Positions 52,979 to 61,928 of a stretch of DNA of 64,000 nt are shown piece after piece. Position 1 is the stretch's first letter. Each line of letters opens with the position of its first letter. The DNA comes from Verrucomicrobiota bacterium JB022. Lineage in GTDB: Bacteria; Verrucomicrobiota; Verrucomicrobiia; Opitutales; Oceanipulchritudinaceae. Both the position numbers and the translations under genes were made by a program. Under the pieces are notes generated by a model. It was not told where the DNA came from. It saw only the letters and a program-made list of their open reading frames with translations, and did not search any database. The stretch covers positions 62,001 through 126,000 of the forward strand of contig JAUTCQ010000009.1 in NCBI GenBank assembly GCA_030673845.1, written 5' to 3'.

Positions 52979-53686
52979 TTATCGGCGCGGGATGGCGAGG
53001 CTCAACTCGATCCGGTCTTGCGAGGGGTCGTCTGGCGCGTAGGCCCCCAGCGGGTCCCGGTCGGCATGGCCGCTCACCTCGTCGACGCGTGAGGGCGGCA
53101 AGGCGTAGTAGACCAGGGCTCGTCGAGTGGAATTCGCGCGATCGGCCGTGAGTTCGAAAAGCGTGTAGTCGGGGTCGGGGATCGCGTTGGAGCGAGCCGC
53201 AAAGGCGTCGATGCGGACTTGCAGCACGTAGCTGTCCATCAGCCAGGCAAGGTTGCGCATCACCAGATCGCCCCAGGGGGTAAATTCTGCCGTTCCGGGC
53301 TTGAAGAGCGGACGCTGCGGGCGGTCGAAGATCGTGACGTTGAGGCCGTTGTCTGTGATCCTGATCAAGATGGGATCTTCGTCTTCGTTCTGCAGGTCGA
53401 GCATGCGATAAAATTCGCGCGCCATATCGTGCAGCAGCGACATGTCTACCATCGACGACATGATCTCCTGGCTGTGCGGCTGGGAAACGACCGAGGCATC
53501 GCCATCGTCGAGCATGCCGGAAGAGCGCTCCAGCGGGGAATTGAAGGGATTCTGGAAGTACCGCGAGGTTGCGACGAGGATCTCGTTGTCTTGCGACATG
53601 ATCCACAGCACCATGAACAGCGCCATCAACGCGGTCACAAAGTCCGCGTAGGCCACCTTCCATGCTCCTCCTCCTTTGCCAGCCAT
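52979..53686 (-). CDS. motB: Flagellar motor stator protein MotB
   Basis: A 235-residue protein with one membrane helix, WKVAYADFVTALMALFMVLW, containing the proton-carrying Asp15 in ADFVT. The periplasmic part is an OmpA-like peptidoglycan-binding domain (VLQVRIDAFAARSN, LFELTADRANSTRRALVY, SRVDEVSGHADRDP). MotB anchors the stator to the wall and conducts protons with MotA. The plug segment after the helix is not obvious by eye. The gene lies 12 bases after motA. Confidence 0.95.
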   Translation of the reverse strand: MAGKGGGAWKVAYADFVTALMALFMVLWIMSQDNEILVATSRYFQNPFNSPLERSSGMLDDGDASVVSQPHSQEIMSSMVDMSLLHDMAREFYRMLDLQNEDEDPILIRITDNGLNVTIFDRPQRPLFKPGTAEFTPWGDLVMRNLAWLMDSYVLQVRIDAFAARSNAIPDPDYTLFELTADRANSTRRALVYYALPPSRVDEVSGHADRDPLGAYAPDDPSQDRIELSLAIPRR

Positions 53687-53698
53687 CGTGCGTACGGG

Positions 53699-54553
53699 TT
53701 AACCCAGGTCCTTCATCATTTCTTCGAGGCGCTCGGCTTCGATCATGAGCTCTTCCGGGAGGCCCCGGCGGGCGATCTCGAGGGCCATGATCGGCGACAG
53801 GCCGCGCGTGAAGCCGATGACGGCGTTCATCATCGCCTTGAAGTAGGACAGTCGGGTCGTGTTACGAAATTCGAGGTTTTTGGCCATGGGGTTCACGAAC
53901 CCATAGGCTGCGAAAATGCCGAGGAAGGTGCCCGTCAAGGCCGCCGCCACCTTGTGGCCCACCGCGTCGGGGCCTTCGGAGATGGCCGTCATCGTATTGA
54001 TGATGCCGAGCACCGCAGCGACGATGCCGACGCCGGGCAACGAGTCGCCCACCAGCAGGAGCACGCCGGTCACGTGGTGAGATTCTTCCTCCATCGCCTC
54101 CACTTCCTTCTCCATTATGGAGGTGAGCTGCTCGGGCTTGATCTTGCCGTCGATGATCGGGCGCAGCGAATTCACGAGGAACTCCAGCCGCTTGTGATCT
54201 TTGGTAAACGAGGGGTACTTGCTGAAAAGGCTGCTGCTGGCCGGGTCGGACATATGCTCGTCGAGTGCGAGCAGGCCGTTGCGGCGGCCCAGCATGAAGA
54301 GCTCGTAGAGCATCTTGAAGAGGTCGTCTACCTCGGCCTGGGTCAGCGGCGAGCCCTTGAACGAGCCCAGCAGGTCCGCCATCAGGTGCTTGAGCACATT
54401 GATCGGTGTCGAAATGATCAGGATCCCGAGGCTGATACCGCCGATGACGACGAACTCGGAGACGTGGACCAATACCGCCGGGTTGCCGCCTGCGAGGATA
54501 AAGCCCCCCATGGCGGAAATAAAGACGATGACAAAGCCGATGATGATGAACAT
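53699..54553 (-). CDS. motA: Flagellar motor stator protein MotA
   Basis: A 284-residue membrane protein with four hydrophobic helices: FIIIGFVIVFISAMGGFIL, VVIGGISLGILIISTPINVL, GDSLPGVGIVAAVLGIINTM (the conserved proline-containing stretch GVGIVAAVLG) and KVAAALTGTFLGIFAAYGF. The cytoplasmic loop between helices 2 and 3 carries the charged residues that contact FliG. Follows fliA by 9 bases and precedes motB by 12. Confidence 0.96.
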   Translation of the reverse strand: MFIIIGFVIVFISAMGGFILAGGNPAVLVHVSEFVVIGGISLGILIISTPINVLKHLMADLLGSFKGSPLTQAEVDDLFKMLYELFMLGRRNGLLALDEHMSDPASSSLFSKYPSFTKDHKRLEFLVNSLRPIIDGKIKPEQLTSIMEKEVEAMEEESHHVTGVLLLVGDSLPGVGIVAAVLGIINTMTAISEGPDAVGHKVAAALTGTFLGIFAAYGFVNPMAKNLEFRNTTRLSYFKAMMNAVIGFTRGLSPIMALEIARRGLPEELMIEAERLEEMMKDLG

Positions 54554-54562
54554 GACGCGGGA

Positions 54563-55345
54563 CTAGCGGTCCATGCGCTGGATGATCGAGCGCAGTTTGG
54601 AAATGGCCTTGGAGTGGATCTGGCTGATGCGAGACTCGGAGAGCTCGAAGGCGGCGGCGATTTCGGCCAGGCGCATGTCTTCGAAGTAATACATCGCGAG
54701 GATCTTGCGCTGGATGTCGGGCAGTTGCTTGATGCCTTCGCGGATCAGCTCCACCGTCTCCACATCTTCCATGCGGTCGCGCGCGTTGGACTGCGTGCGG
54801 TCTTCGATCGCCTCATGGAGAGAGCCGCGTTGGCTGTCTTGCCCCCCTTCGCCAAAAAGCTGGTCCAGATTAACGAGCGTGATCGGCTGGACTTGCTCTT
54901 CCAGCAACTGGAGGTCGGCCACCGGCAGGCCGAGGGCTTCCGCCAGTTCTTCGTCCTTCGGTTCGCGCCCCAGCTCTTGCGTTAGCTGGTCTTTGACGAT
55001 GTTGAGCTGCTTGGCCTGGCTGCGCATCTTGCGCGGCAACCAGTCGAGGCGGCGCAGCTCGTCCAGAATGGCCCCGCGGATGCGCAACGAGGCATAGGCA
55101 CCGAAGGCCGTTCCTTTTTTGGGGTCGTAGTGGTGCAGCGCCTGCATCAGACCGGAAACGCCGATGCTATAGACGTCGGCCATTTCCAGCGAGGGCGGCA
55201 GGTGCATCCTCATCTTGCCCACGATCGACTTTACCAGCGGCAAATACCTTTCAGCCAGCTCCGACGTAGAGTGCACAAGCGTCCCGGAGGCGTTATACAC
55301 CCCGGCGGCGGTCGAGGGACTGGTGGAGGTATTCTGGGCGCTCAT
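54563..55345 (-). CDS. fliA: Flagellar RNA polymerase sigma factor FliA (sigma-28)
   Basis: A 260-residue sigma-70-family factor of the FliA/WhiG group. Region 2: YLPLVKSIVGKMRMHLP, DVYSIGVSGLMQALHHYDPK, FGAYASLRIRGAILDELRRLD. Region 3: SQAKQLNIVKDQLTQELGRE. Region 4: QLPDIQRKILAMYYFEDM and LAEIAAAFELSESRISQIHS. FliA directs transcription of late flagellar and chemotaxis genes; TAAA-N15-CCGAT candidates are found at several loci in this window, which fits. It follows the 80-residue membrane protein gene and precedes motA. Confidence 0.96.
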   Translation of the reverse strand: MSAQNTSTSPSTAAGVYNASGTLVHSTSELAERYLPLVKSIVGKMRMHLPPSLEMADVYSIGVSGLMQALHHYDPKKGTAFGAYASLRIRGAILDELRRLDWLPRKMRSQAKQLNIVKDQLTQELGREPKDEELAEALGLPVADLQLLEEQVQPITLVNLDQLFGEGGQDSQRGSLHEAIEDRTQSNARDRMEDVETVELIREGIKQLPDIQRKILAMYYFEDMRLAEIAAAFELSESRISQIHSKAISKLRSIIQRMDR

Positions 55346-55406
55346 CAGCGTTAAGTAGATTGAGGGTAAAAGCGGACAACCCTATTATCGGCATAAACTA
55401 CATCCT

Positions 55407-55649
55407 TTATACCGATTCTTTTCCCTCTCCCTGGCGGCTTTGTTCCTCACGCATCGCACTTTCCGCGATGCTGACATTGAGGGAGTGCACGATCACACGA
55501 ACGATGATTCCGCCCACGAGGCAGCCAATTGAGCCGTCCAGCAGGGCGCGCATGGGCCCGTTGTTAAGCGCCAGGTTGGCCATGAAGGCGATGGAAAAGC
55601 CGAGAAAGCCACCAACCAGCATGCTGGATTTTACAGGAATGAGGCGCAT
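55407..55649 (-). CDS. Small membrane protein between flhF and fliA
   Basis: An 80-residue protein with two hydrophobic helices, VGGFLGFSIAFMANLALN and LLDGSIGCLVGGIIVRVIV, and a charged C-terminal tail (REEQSRQGEGKESV). It lies 20 bases after flhF and 61 bases before fliA, where many other bacteria have flhG. It is not FlhG, which is a large ATPase. Gene-like, family not recognised. Confidence 0.6.
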   Translation of the reverse strand: MRLIPVKSSMLVGGFLGFSIAFMANLALNNGPMRALLDGSIGCLVGGIIVRVIVHSLNVSIAESAMREEQSRQGEGKESV

Positions 55650-55669
55650 TTTGGTTAGGTATTAGCGGT

Positions 55670-56851
55670 TCAGGACTGCTCCAACAGCGCGGGCGGGAAG
55701 GTGCGCTCCAGCAGGCAGGCGAAGACGTCTTCGCGGATCGCATCGAGCACGCTCTGGCTGTGGGTGATGAAAAAGGGCGTTAGCTCCGATGCCAGCAGCG
55801 GGCGCCAGAGGCGGGCAGGCGAGCGGACTTCATCGAGGTGGCTGAGCACCCAGTGCGTGGCGCCGTAGTGGCGAGCCTCGGCCAGTTGATCCTTGATCAG
55901 CTCGGCATCGTAGGCGGCGTTGACCACCAGCACGCGGGTGCGCACGTCGAGGCGCTCCAGGCGGGCGACCATCTCCTGCCAGGGCTCGTGGTCGTTGAGC
56001 GTCAGGCCCGGGGTGTCGAGGTAGACGCGGCCGAGCTTGTGCTGCAGGTCGGGCGCCGTCACCGGCTCGCGGCGGAAATTGACGCCCATGACTTCGCAGA
56101 AGGTGTGGAGCGCGTCGCCGGCGTTGGGCTGGTCGTTCTCCAGCTTGACGACGCGGGGCTGCTCTTGCGCAAAGATCACGTCCTGGGTCAGGCGTTTGCA
56201 AAGGGCGGTCGTCTTGCCGCAACCTGGGCTGCCGAGGAAGGCGATGCGGGAGCCGAGCGGAGCCTGCGGGCGGGCCATGAAGATGTCGCGCAAGAGCGAG
56301 GTGAACTCCAGCAGGCCCCGACGCAGCGGCAGTTGGCTGATGCGGTCCCAGTCTTCCCGGCCTTCGAAGACGCTGAGCAGCGCCTGATCGAAGCCGAGGC
56401 GGCGCAGGACGGGCACAAGGCCGCGGCCAGACTCGACCGGCGGGCGGTGCAGCTCTTCGTCGAGCGTTTCCTTGCGCGAAGCCGAGCGGTAGGCGCTGAG
56501 GGCTTCGGCGCCGGTGCGGCGCACGGGGGCAGGCGCAGGAGCGGCTTCAGTCGGGGCAGGAGCCGTTGCAGCGGCAGCCGGCGGAGTGGCCGGCTCGGGT
56601 GCGACGGGGGCTTCGGGCGGTGTCAGGACCTCTTCCGGCACCTGCGCGATGATCTCGAGCTTGGGCGACGAAATGAAGCGCGAGAGCCCCTGCCCGCCCA
56701 CTTGGTTGACCTCCAACACGCGGGCTTTGCTGCCCATGCGCTCGCGGATGACTTCGACGGCTTCTTGTGCGCTCTTGACCGTAAAACGGTATTTCTGCCC
56801 CGGCACGATTCCGGGGGCGATCTCAGGATACTGGGCGTCGGTGGCAGACAT
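55670..56851 (-). CDS. flhF: SRP-type GTPase FlhF
   Basis: A 393-residue protein. The N-terminal start is YRFTVKSAQEAVEVIRERMG as in FlhF, followed by a Pro/Ala-rich linker (about 78-110) and an NG-type GTPase domain: P-loop LGSPGCGKTT (207-215), DTPGL (279-283, usually DTAGR) and LSHLDE (336-341, usually LTKLDE). FlhF places the flagellum, usually at the pole, with the partner ATPase FlhG. The start shares one base with the flhA stop codon. The changed G3 and G4 motifs suggest altered nucleotide handling. No flhG follows in the window. Confidence 0.9.
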   Translation of the reverse strand: MSATDAQYPEIAPGIVPGQKYRFTVKSAQEAVEVIRERMGSKARVLEVNQVGGQGLSRFISSPKLEIIAQVPEEVLTPPEAPVAPEPATPPAAAATAPAPTEAAPAPAPVRRTGAEALSAYRSASRKETLDEELHRPPVESGRGLVPVLRRLGFDQALLSVFEGREDWDRISQLPLRRGLLEFTSLLRDIFMARPQAPLGSRIAFLGSPGCGKTTALCKRLTQDVIFAQEQPRVVKLENDQPNAGDALHTFCEVMGVNFRREPVTAPDLQHKLGRVYLDTPGLTLNDHEPWQEMVARLERLDVRTRVLVVNAAYDAELIKDQLAEARHYGATHWVLSHLDEVRSPARLWRPLLASELTPFFITHSQSVLDAIREDVFACLLERTFPPALLEQS

Positions 56852-59019
56852 CAGGCGTTATGCGGTTGAGCGGAAAGCGGTGCGGGGATGTAGCCCACGG
56901 CTTCGACCTGGGTCTCGTTGGGGAGCTCCTGATAGGCAAGCACATGTAGCTGGGGGAAGCTTGGCTCAAAGAAACGGCGGAAGGCCAGCCGCAATTCGGC
57001 CGTCGTCAGCAATACGGGCACCATGCCCTGCTCCACCATCTGGTCGACCTTCGGCCCGAGGGTCTTGAGGATGTGGTCGGTCAGGTTCGGATCCATCGCG
57101 AGGCCCACTTCAAACTGCGTGCGCTTGACCCGCGGGAGGAGTTGCTGCTCCAGCATCGGGTCGAGCGTGATGGCAAACATGCGGTGCCCCTCCAGCTCGT
57201 ATTGGGCGATGAAGTAGCGGCCCAAGCGGCGGCGCACCTGCTCGGACAAGTCGTCCGGGTTCTTGGTGGCGGGCGCAAAGTCGGCAATCGTTTCGAGGAT
57301 GACCGGGAGGTTGCGGATCGGAATCTTCTCCGAGAGCAGGTTTTGCAACACGCGCTGGATGAGGCCGATGCTCACGAGATCGGGCAGCAGCTCGTTGACG
57401 AGGGTCGGGTTGCGGCCACGGACTTCCTCCACCAGTCGCTGTACGTCTTCACGCTCGATCAGCAGGTGTGCGTGGCCCTTGAGGATTTCCGACAGGTGCG
57501 TGATGAGCACCGATTCGCTGTCGACCACGGTGTAACCTTGCACTTCGGCGTTGCGGCGTTCGTCCTCCGTTACCCAGACGGCTTCGAGGCCAAAGGCGGG
57601 CTCGATGGTGGGCACACCGCGCAGCTCGACGGGTTCGCCGCCGACGTTCATGGCCATCCAGCGGTTGGGCATCAAGGTACCCTGCCCCACGACGCGGCCA
57701 CGGATGAGCAGGCGGTAGGCATTGGCCTCCAGCTCCAGGTTGTCGCGCACGGCTACGGTGGGCAGGATTACGCCCAACTCGCTGGCAATGCCTTTGCGGA
57801 TGCCGGTGACGCGCTCCAGCAGGTTGCCGCCTTTGCTTTTTTGCGCCATCGCCAGCAGGTTGTAGCCCAGCTCGACGCTCACGGGGTCGGTCGAAATCAG
57901 CTCGGAAAACGATTTTTCTTCGGTCTTGGCCTCGCCGATTTCCCCTTCGGTCGCCCCAGGCAAGGCGGGTTGGCCAGGCTTGCCGGGCGCGCCGACAGCA
58001 GTAGGGCTGTCATCTTCCTTCTGGCCCCAAAAATCGGCACCTTGCTTGGAGAGGAAGCGGGAGAAGAAGACGAGGCCGCCCCCGAGGATCGCAAAGGGCA
58101 GGAATGGCAGGCCGGGCAGCACGGCAAAGATCAGCAGCATGATGCCCGAGATGCCGAGCGCGCGCGGGTAAGTCGTCAACTGGCGTCCCATGTGGGTGCC
58201 CAGGTTGTCGTTGTCCGACGAGCGGGTGACGAGGATACCGGCGGCGACGGAGGTGATCAGCGCAGGGATTTGCGAGACGAGACCGTCGCCAATCGAAAGG
58301 AGCGTGTATTTCTGGAGCGCGTCGGTGAGGCTGAGGCCCTTTTGCATCACGCCGATCGCGATGCCGCCCACCACGTTGACCATGGTGATGAGGATGCCCG
58401 CCACGGCGTCGCCGCGCACGAACTTGCTCGCCCCGTCCATCGCGCCGTAGAAGTCGCTCTCCTTCATGATGGCCTGGCGCCGCTTGCGGGCGGTCGGCTC
58501 GTCGATGAGGCCGGAGTTGAGCTCGGCATCGATGGCCATCTGCTTGCCCGGCATCGCATCGAGGGTGAAGCGTGCGGTGACTTCGGCGATACGGCCCGCA
58601 CCCTTGGTGATGACCACGAAGTTGATGATCACCAGGATGAGGAAGATGACCGCGCCGACGACGAAGTTGCCCTGCACCACAAAGCTGCCGAACGACTCGA
58701 TTACTTGGCCGGCGTAGCCTTCGATCAGGATCAGGCGCGTGGTGGCGATGTTGAGGCCGAGGCGGAAGAGCGTCACCGCCAGGAGCAGCGTCGGGAAGAC
58801 GTTAAACTCAGGCGGGTCCTTGACGTAGACGACCATCATCAGCGTCAGCAGCGAGATGCCGATGCTGAGCGCGAGGAAAAGGTCCATCACGGCCGGAGGC
58901 ACCGGCATGATGAGCAGCGACACGACGCCGAGCAGGCCGAAGGTAAAGGCCAGGTCGGCGTTTTTAGCGAGCTTGCCCATGCGGCCTCCGCCGGGTGCTA
59001 GCATCGGGGCATCAGCCAC
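56851..59019 (-). CDS. flhA: Flagellar export gate protein FlhA
   Basis: A 722-residue protein. The first 350 residues contain about eight membrane helices (for example FTFGLLGVVSLLIMPVP, and the conserved FVRGDAVAGILITMVNVVGG, the FHIPEP/charge-transfer loop region); the C-terminal cytoplasmic part has VELGYNLLAMAQKSKGGNL, PTVAVRDNLELEANAYRLL and VNELLPDLVSIGLIQRVLQN. FlhA is the proton-powered nonameric ring of the export apparatus that binds chaperone-substrate complexes such as FliS-flagellin. Overlaps flhB by 8 bases and shares one base with flhF. Confidence 0.97.
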   Translation of the reverse strand: MADAPMLAPGGGRMGKLAKNADLAFTFGLLGVVSLLIMPVPPAVMDLFLALSIGISLLTLMMVVYVKDPPEFNVFPTLLLAVTLFRLGLNIATTRLILIEGYAGQVIESFGSFVVQGNFVVGAVIFLILVIINFVVITKGAGRIAEVTARFTLDAMPGKQMAIDAELNSGLIDEPTARKRRQAIMKESDFYGAMDGASKFVRGDAVAGILITMVNVVGGIAIGVMQKGLSLTDALQKYTLLSIGDGLVSQIPALITSVAAGILVTRSSDNDNLGTHMGRQLTTYPRALGISGIMLLIFAVLPGLPFLPFAILGGGLVFFSRFLSKQGADFWGQKEDDSPTAVGAPGKPGQPALPGATEGEIGEAKTEEKSFSELISTDPVSVELGYNLLAMAQKSKGGNLLERVTGIRKGIASELGVILPTVAVRDNLELEANAYRLLIRGRVVGQGTLMPNRWMAMNVGGEPVELRGVPTIEPAFGLEAVWVTEDERRNAEVQGYTVVDSESVLITHLSEILKGHAHLLIEREDVQRLVEEVRGRNPTLVNELLPDLVSIGLIQRVLQNLLSEKIPIRNLPVILETIADFAPATKNPDDLSEQVRRRLGRYFIAQYELEGHRMFAITLDPMLEQQLLPRVKRTQFEVGLAMDPNLTDHILKTLGPKVDQMVEQGMVPVLLTTAELRLAFRRFFEPSFPQLHVLAYQELPNETQVEAVGYIPAPLSAQPHNA

Positions 59020-60121
59020 GGTTCACCTCCCGGTCGGCCTGTTGTTGGCGCAGGCGTTTCTGATAAAAGTATTGGCGGTGGGTGCGGTAGACGTAGCCGA
59101 GGATCTCCGCCACGGCCTGGAACAGCTCCCGCGGGATCGGCGAATCGACTTTGCCCAGCTTGTAGAGCGTGCGGGCCACGGGCCGGTTTTCCACCATCGG
59201 CACCCCGGCCTCCGCCGCCGCCTTCTTGATGCGCTGCGCAAAGCGGTTTTCGCCTTTGGCCAACACGACGGGTGCCGCGTCCTTACCGCGCTCGTAACGC
59301 AGGGCCACGGCATAGTGCGTCGGGTTGGTCACCACGACGTCGGCCTGCGGCACGGCGGCGAGCATCTTGCCTTGCAGGAGGCGCTGCGCCATCTGACGGC
59401 GAGCCCGCTTCACCTCGGGGTTACCCTCCTGGTTCTTGAACTCGTCCATCACCTCCTGGCGCGTCATCTTCAGCTCGTTGAACTTGCTCTGCTTCTGGTA
59501 GAGGAAGTGGACGGCGGCGATGGCCGTCATGGCAATGACGAGGTAGACGAGCATTTGCAGCATCGTCTCGTACATGAAGTGCGCGAGGTGCGTGATCGGC
59601 ACCGGCATATGAAAGACGGGGTCTTTCATGATCTGGCGCACGAGGGCGTAGATCACGGTGCCGATGACGGCAAATTTGGCGAGGTCGACGCCCAGCTGCA
59701 CGAACTTCTTGGGCGAAAAGAGGTTTTTGGCGCCTTTGGCGGGGCTGAGCTTATCGAGCTTCATCTCCAGCGCCTTGGGGCTGAGGCGGAAGCCCGTCTG
59801 CAGGCCACCCGCGATGACGGCGGCACCGGCTGCCGCGCCGAGCAACGGGGCGATGAAGCCGATCCCCTCCTGCATCAGGCGCTGCCCCCAGTAGCCCGCC
59901 GCTTCGATCGTGATCTCGAATTCGCTGAGGCGGTAAAAGAGGGTGCGCGTAAAGAGCTGCAGCTGCTCGGCCTTGGCCGGAGCCTGAAACGCAAAGACCG
60001 CAAACGCCACCGCCAAGGCAAAGGCTGCGCCGATCTCGGGAGCCTTGGCAAAGTTGCCCTGCTCCCAAGCTTCGCGCAGCCGCTTGGGTGTAGGATCTTC
60101 GGTTTTGTCGCCGTCTGCCAT
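59012..60121 (-). CDS. flhB: Flagellar export switch protein FlhB
   Basis: A 369-residue protein. The N-terminus EDPTPKRLREAWEQGNFAKA is family-typical; about four membrane helices follow, then the linker FKNQEGNPEVKRARRQMAQR and the autocleavage site NPTHYAVALRYERGKDAAP. FlhB switches export from rod-hook to filament substrates after cleavage between Asn and Pro. C-terminal ARTLYKLGKVDSPIPRELFQ is also conserved. Ends 8 bases inside the flhA start. Confidence 0.97.
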   Translation of the reverse strand: MADGDKTEDPTPKRLREAWEQGNFAKAPEIGAAFALAVAFAVFAFQAPAKAEQLQLFTRTLFYRLSEFEITIEAAGYWGQRLMQEGIGFIAPLLGAAAGAAVIAGGLQTGFRLSPKALEMKLDKLSPAKGAKNLFSPKKFVQLGVDLAKFAVIGTVIYALVRQIMKDPVFHMPVPITHLAHFMYETMLQMLVYLVIAMTAIAAVHFLYQKQSKFNELKMTRQEVMDEFKNQEGNPEVKRARRQMAQRLLQGKMLAAVPQADVVVTNPTHYAVALRYERGKDAAPVVLAKGENRFAQRIKKAAAEAGVPMVENRPVARTLYKLGKVDSPIPRELFQAVAEILGYVYRTHRQYFYQKRLRQQQADREVNRG

Positions 60122-60127
60122 GGTGGA

Positions 60128-60889
60128 TCAGGGGGCGAGCCAGTCGAGCATGTTGCCGCCCGCCATCTGGCCGTGTTGGTAGAGCAGCGAAACGAGCAGG
60201 CCAGCCGAGGCCATGAGCAACCATAACCCAAGACCGGTGCGGACCGCAAAGCTGACCACAAAAACGTTCACATTGGGCGCCACCTTGCCGAGCACGGCGA
60301 AAGCGAGGTTGACCAGGAACATCACCGCGAGGAACGGAGCGGCCATCTGCAGGCCCACGTAAATGATCTGCGCGCTGAGGTCGATCAGGGGGCTTACGGC
60401 ATAGCCCTGAGCCAGCGCGCTGCCGGGCCGGGCAAAGTGGAGGCTGGCCACAAACGACTCCAGCACGTCGTGGTGGAAACCGCCGACAAAAAAGATCAGG
60501 CCCGCGAGGTAATACAACAAGAGGCTCATCGAGCTGTCTTGCGTGCCTTCGACAGGATTAATTGTCAGACTCATACTCAGGCCGATTTCCCGCGAGATGA
60601 ACTGACCGGCGACCTCCGCAATGCCGAAGAAGAGCCGCACCGCCATGCCCATCAGCAGGCCCACGATCAGCTCTTGCAGAGCCGCGACGATCACGCCGAG
60701 GTAAGACACCGGCAACACGGCGGCCGGGGACGTGCCCACCACCAGATGCGTAATCAAAAACGCCAACACCACCCGCACCCGCACTGGGATCATCGCCCCG
60801 CCCAAGGGCGGGCATAGCACCAGCACCATGCTGACCCGGAGGAAGATCAGCAGCGCGAGGTAGACGAAATTGGGGTCGAAGGGCAACAC
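60128..60889 (-). CDS. fliR: Flagellar export protein FliR
   Basis: A 253-residue membrane protein with about six hydrophobic helices: LALLIFLRVSMVLVLCPPLG near the start, VLAFLITHLVVGTSPAAVL, YLGVIVAALQELIVGLLMGM, the conserved EVAGQFISREIGLSM and the late VNVFVVSFAVRTGLGLWLLM. Together with FliP and FliQ it forms the export core. It starts 5 bases after fliQ and ends 6 bases before flhB. Confidence 0.94.
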   Translation of the reverse strand: MLPFDPNFVYLALLIFLRVSMVLVLCPPLGGAMIPVRVRVVLAFLITHLVVGTSPAAVLPVSYLGVIVAALQELIVGLLMGMAVRLFFGIAEVAGQFISREIGLSMSLTINPVEGTQDSSMSLLLYYLAGLIFFVGGFHHDVLESFVASLHFARPGSALAQGYAVSPLIDLSAQIIYVGLQMAAPFLAVMFLVNLAFAVLGKVAPNVNVFVVSFAVRTGLGLWLLMASAGLLVSLLYQHGQMAGGNMLDWLAP

Positions 60890-60894
60890 GGGCG

Positions 60895-61164
60895 TCAGGG
60901 TGCCATCTCGGCAATCCGGGAGAGCATGTCGGTCGTAAAGTCAACGGAGGTGCGGAGCATCCAGGGCAGCAGGGCCATGCCGACCAGACCGACGCCGATG
61001 ATCTTCGGCGCGAAGGTAAGGGTTTGCTCCTGAATACTCGTCACGGTCTGGAAGAGACTGATCGCCACGCCGATGCTGACCGCCGCCATGAGCAGGGGCG
61101 AAACCAGCGCCAGACACTGGAGGATCATCTGCTGGAGAATGTCTACGGTGTATTCTATCGTCAT
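60895..61164 (-). CDS. fliQ: Flagellar export protein FliQ
   Basis: An 89-residue protein with two helices, QCLALVSPLLMAAVSIGVAI and IIGVGLVGMALLPWMLRT, around the polar turn LFQTVTSIQEQTLTFAPK, the hallmark of FliQ. Part of the FliPQR export core in the basal body. Spacing of 5 bases on both sides. Confidence 0.94.
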   Translation of the reverse strand: MTIEYTVDILQQMILQCLALVSPLLMAAVSIGVAISLFQTVTSIQEQTLTFAPKIIGVGLVGMALLPWMLRTSVDFTTDMLSRIAEMAP

Positions 61165-61169
61165 GTCCG

Positions 61170-61928
61170 CTAAAAGTTGTAGCTCTGCACGAGGCCCTGA
61201 AGGATCAAGGTCCAGCCGTCGACGAGGACGAAGAGCAGGATTTTGAATGGGAGTGAGATCATGACCGGGGGCATCATCATCATGCCGAGGGCCATCAGGG
61301 CGCTCGAGACGACAAAGTCGATCACAAGGAAGGGGATGAAGATGATCACGCCCATCTGGAAAGCGGTCCGCAGCTCACTGAGCAGGAAGGCGGGCGCGAC
61401 GACGGTCAACGGCAGGTCGTCCACACTGGTGGGCCCTTGCTGCGAGACGCCGAGGAAGAACTCGATGTCTTCGCGGCGGGTCTGGTTGAGCATGAAGCCC
61501 TTCATCTCGTCGGTCGCGATGTCGAGGGCTTCGCCGGAGGTGATGAGCTGGTCCTGATAGGGCTGCACCGCCTCGACGTTGATGCGCTGCCAGACGGGGC
61601 TCATGATAAAAAACGTGAGGACGAGCGCCAGGCCGATGATGACCTGATTGGGCGGCGCGGTGGGGGTGCCGATCGCCTGTCGCACAAAGCCGAGCACGAT
61701 GACCAGGCGCACGAAGCTCGTCATGAGCAGCACGATGGTTGGGGCCAGCGTGAGCAGCGTCATCAGCACCACGATCTGGATGCCGACGCCGACGTCGTTG
61801 ACGCCGTCCTGCCCGTTGAGGCTCAGCTCGAGGTTGACGCCAGTGGCGCCGCCGATGGCGTTGTCTTGCGCAAAGCCGAGCAGCGGGAGGAAGCACCAGA
61901 GCAGGAGCAATAGCCAGCGCAGCTTCAT
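61170..61928 (-). CDS. fliP: Flagellar export protein FliP
   Basis: A 252-residue protein with a cleavable signal (LLLLWCFLPLLGFAQD), then IVVLMTLLTLAPTIVLLMTS, the core FVRLVIVLGFVRQAIGTP, QVIIGLALVLTFFIMSP and the end FKILLFVLVDGWTLILQGLV. FliP forms the centre of the export pore. Overlaps fliO by ATGA. Confidence 0.96.
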   Translation of the reverse strand: MKLRWLLLLLWCFLPLLGFAQDNAIGGATGVNLELSLNGQDGVNDVGVGIQIVVLMTLLTLAPTIVLLMTSFVRLVIVLGFVRQAIGTPTAPPNQVIIGLALVLTFFIMSPVWQRINVEAVQPYQDQLITSGEALDIATDEMKGFMLNQTRREDIEFFLGVSQQGPTSVDDLPLTVVAPAFLLSELRTAFQMGVIIFIPFLVIDFVVSSALMALGMMMMPPVMISLPFKILLFVLVDGWTLILQGLVQSYNF

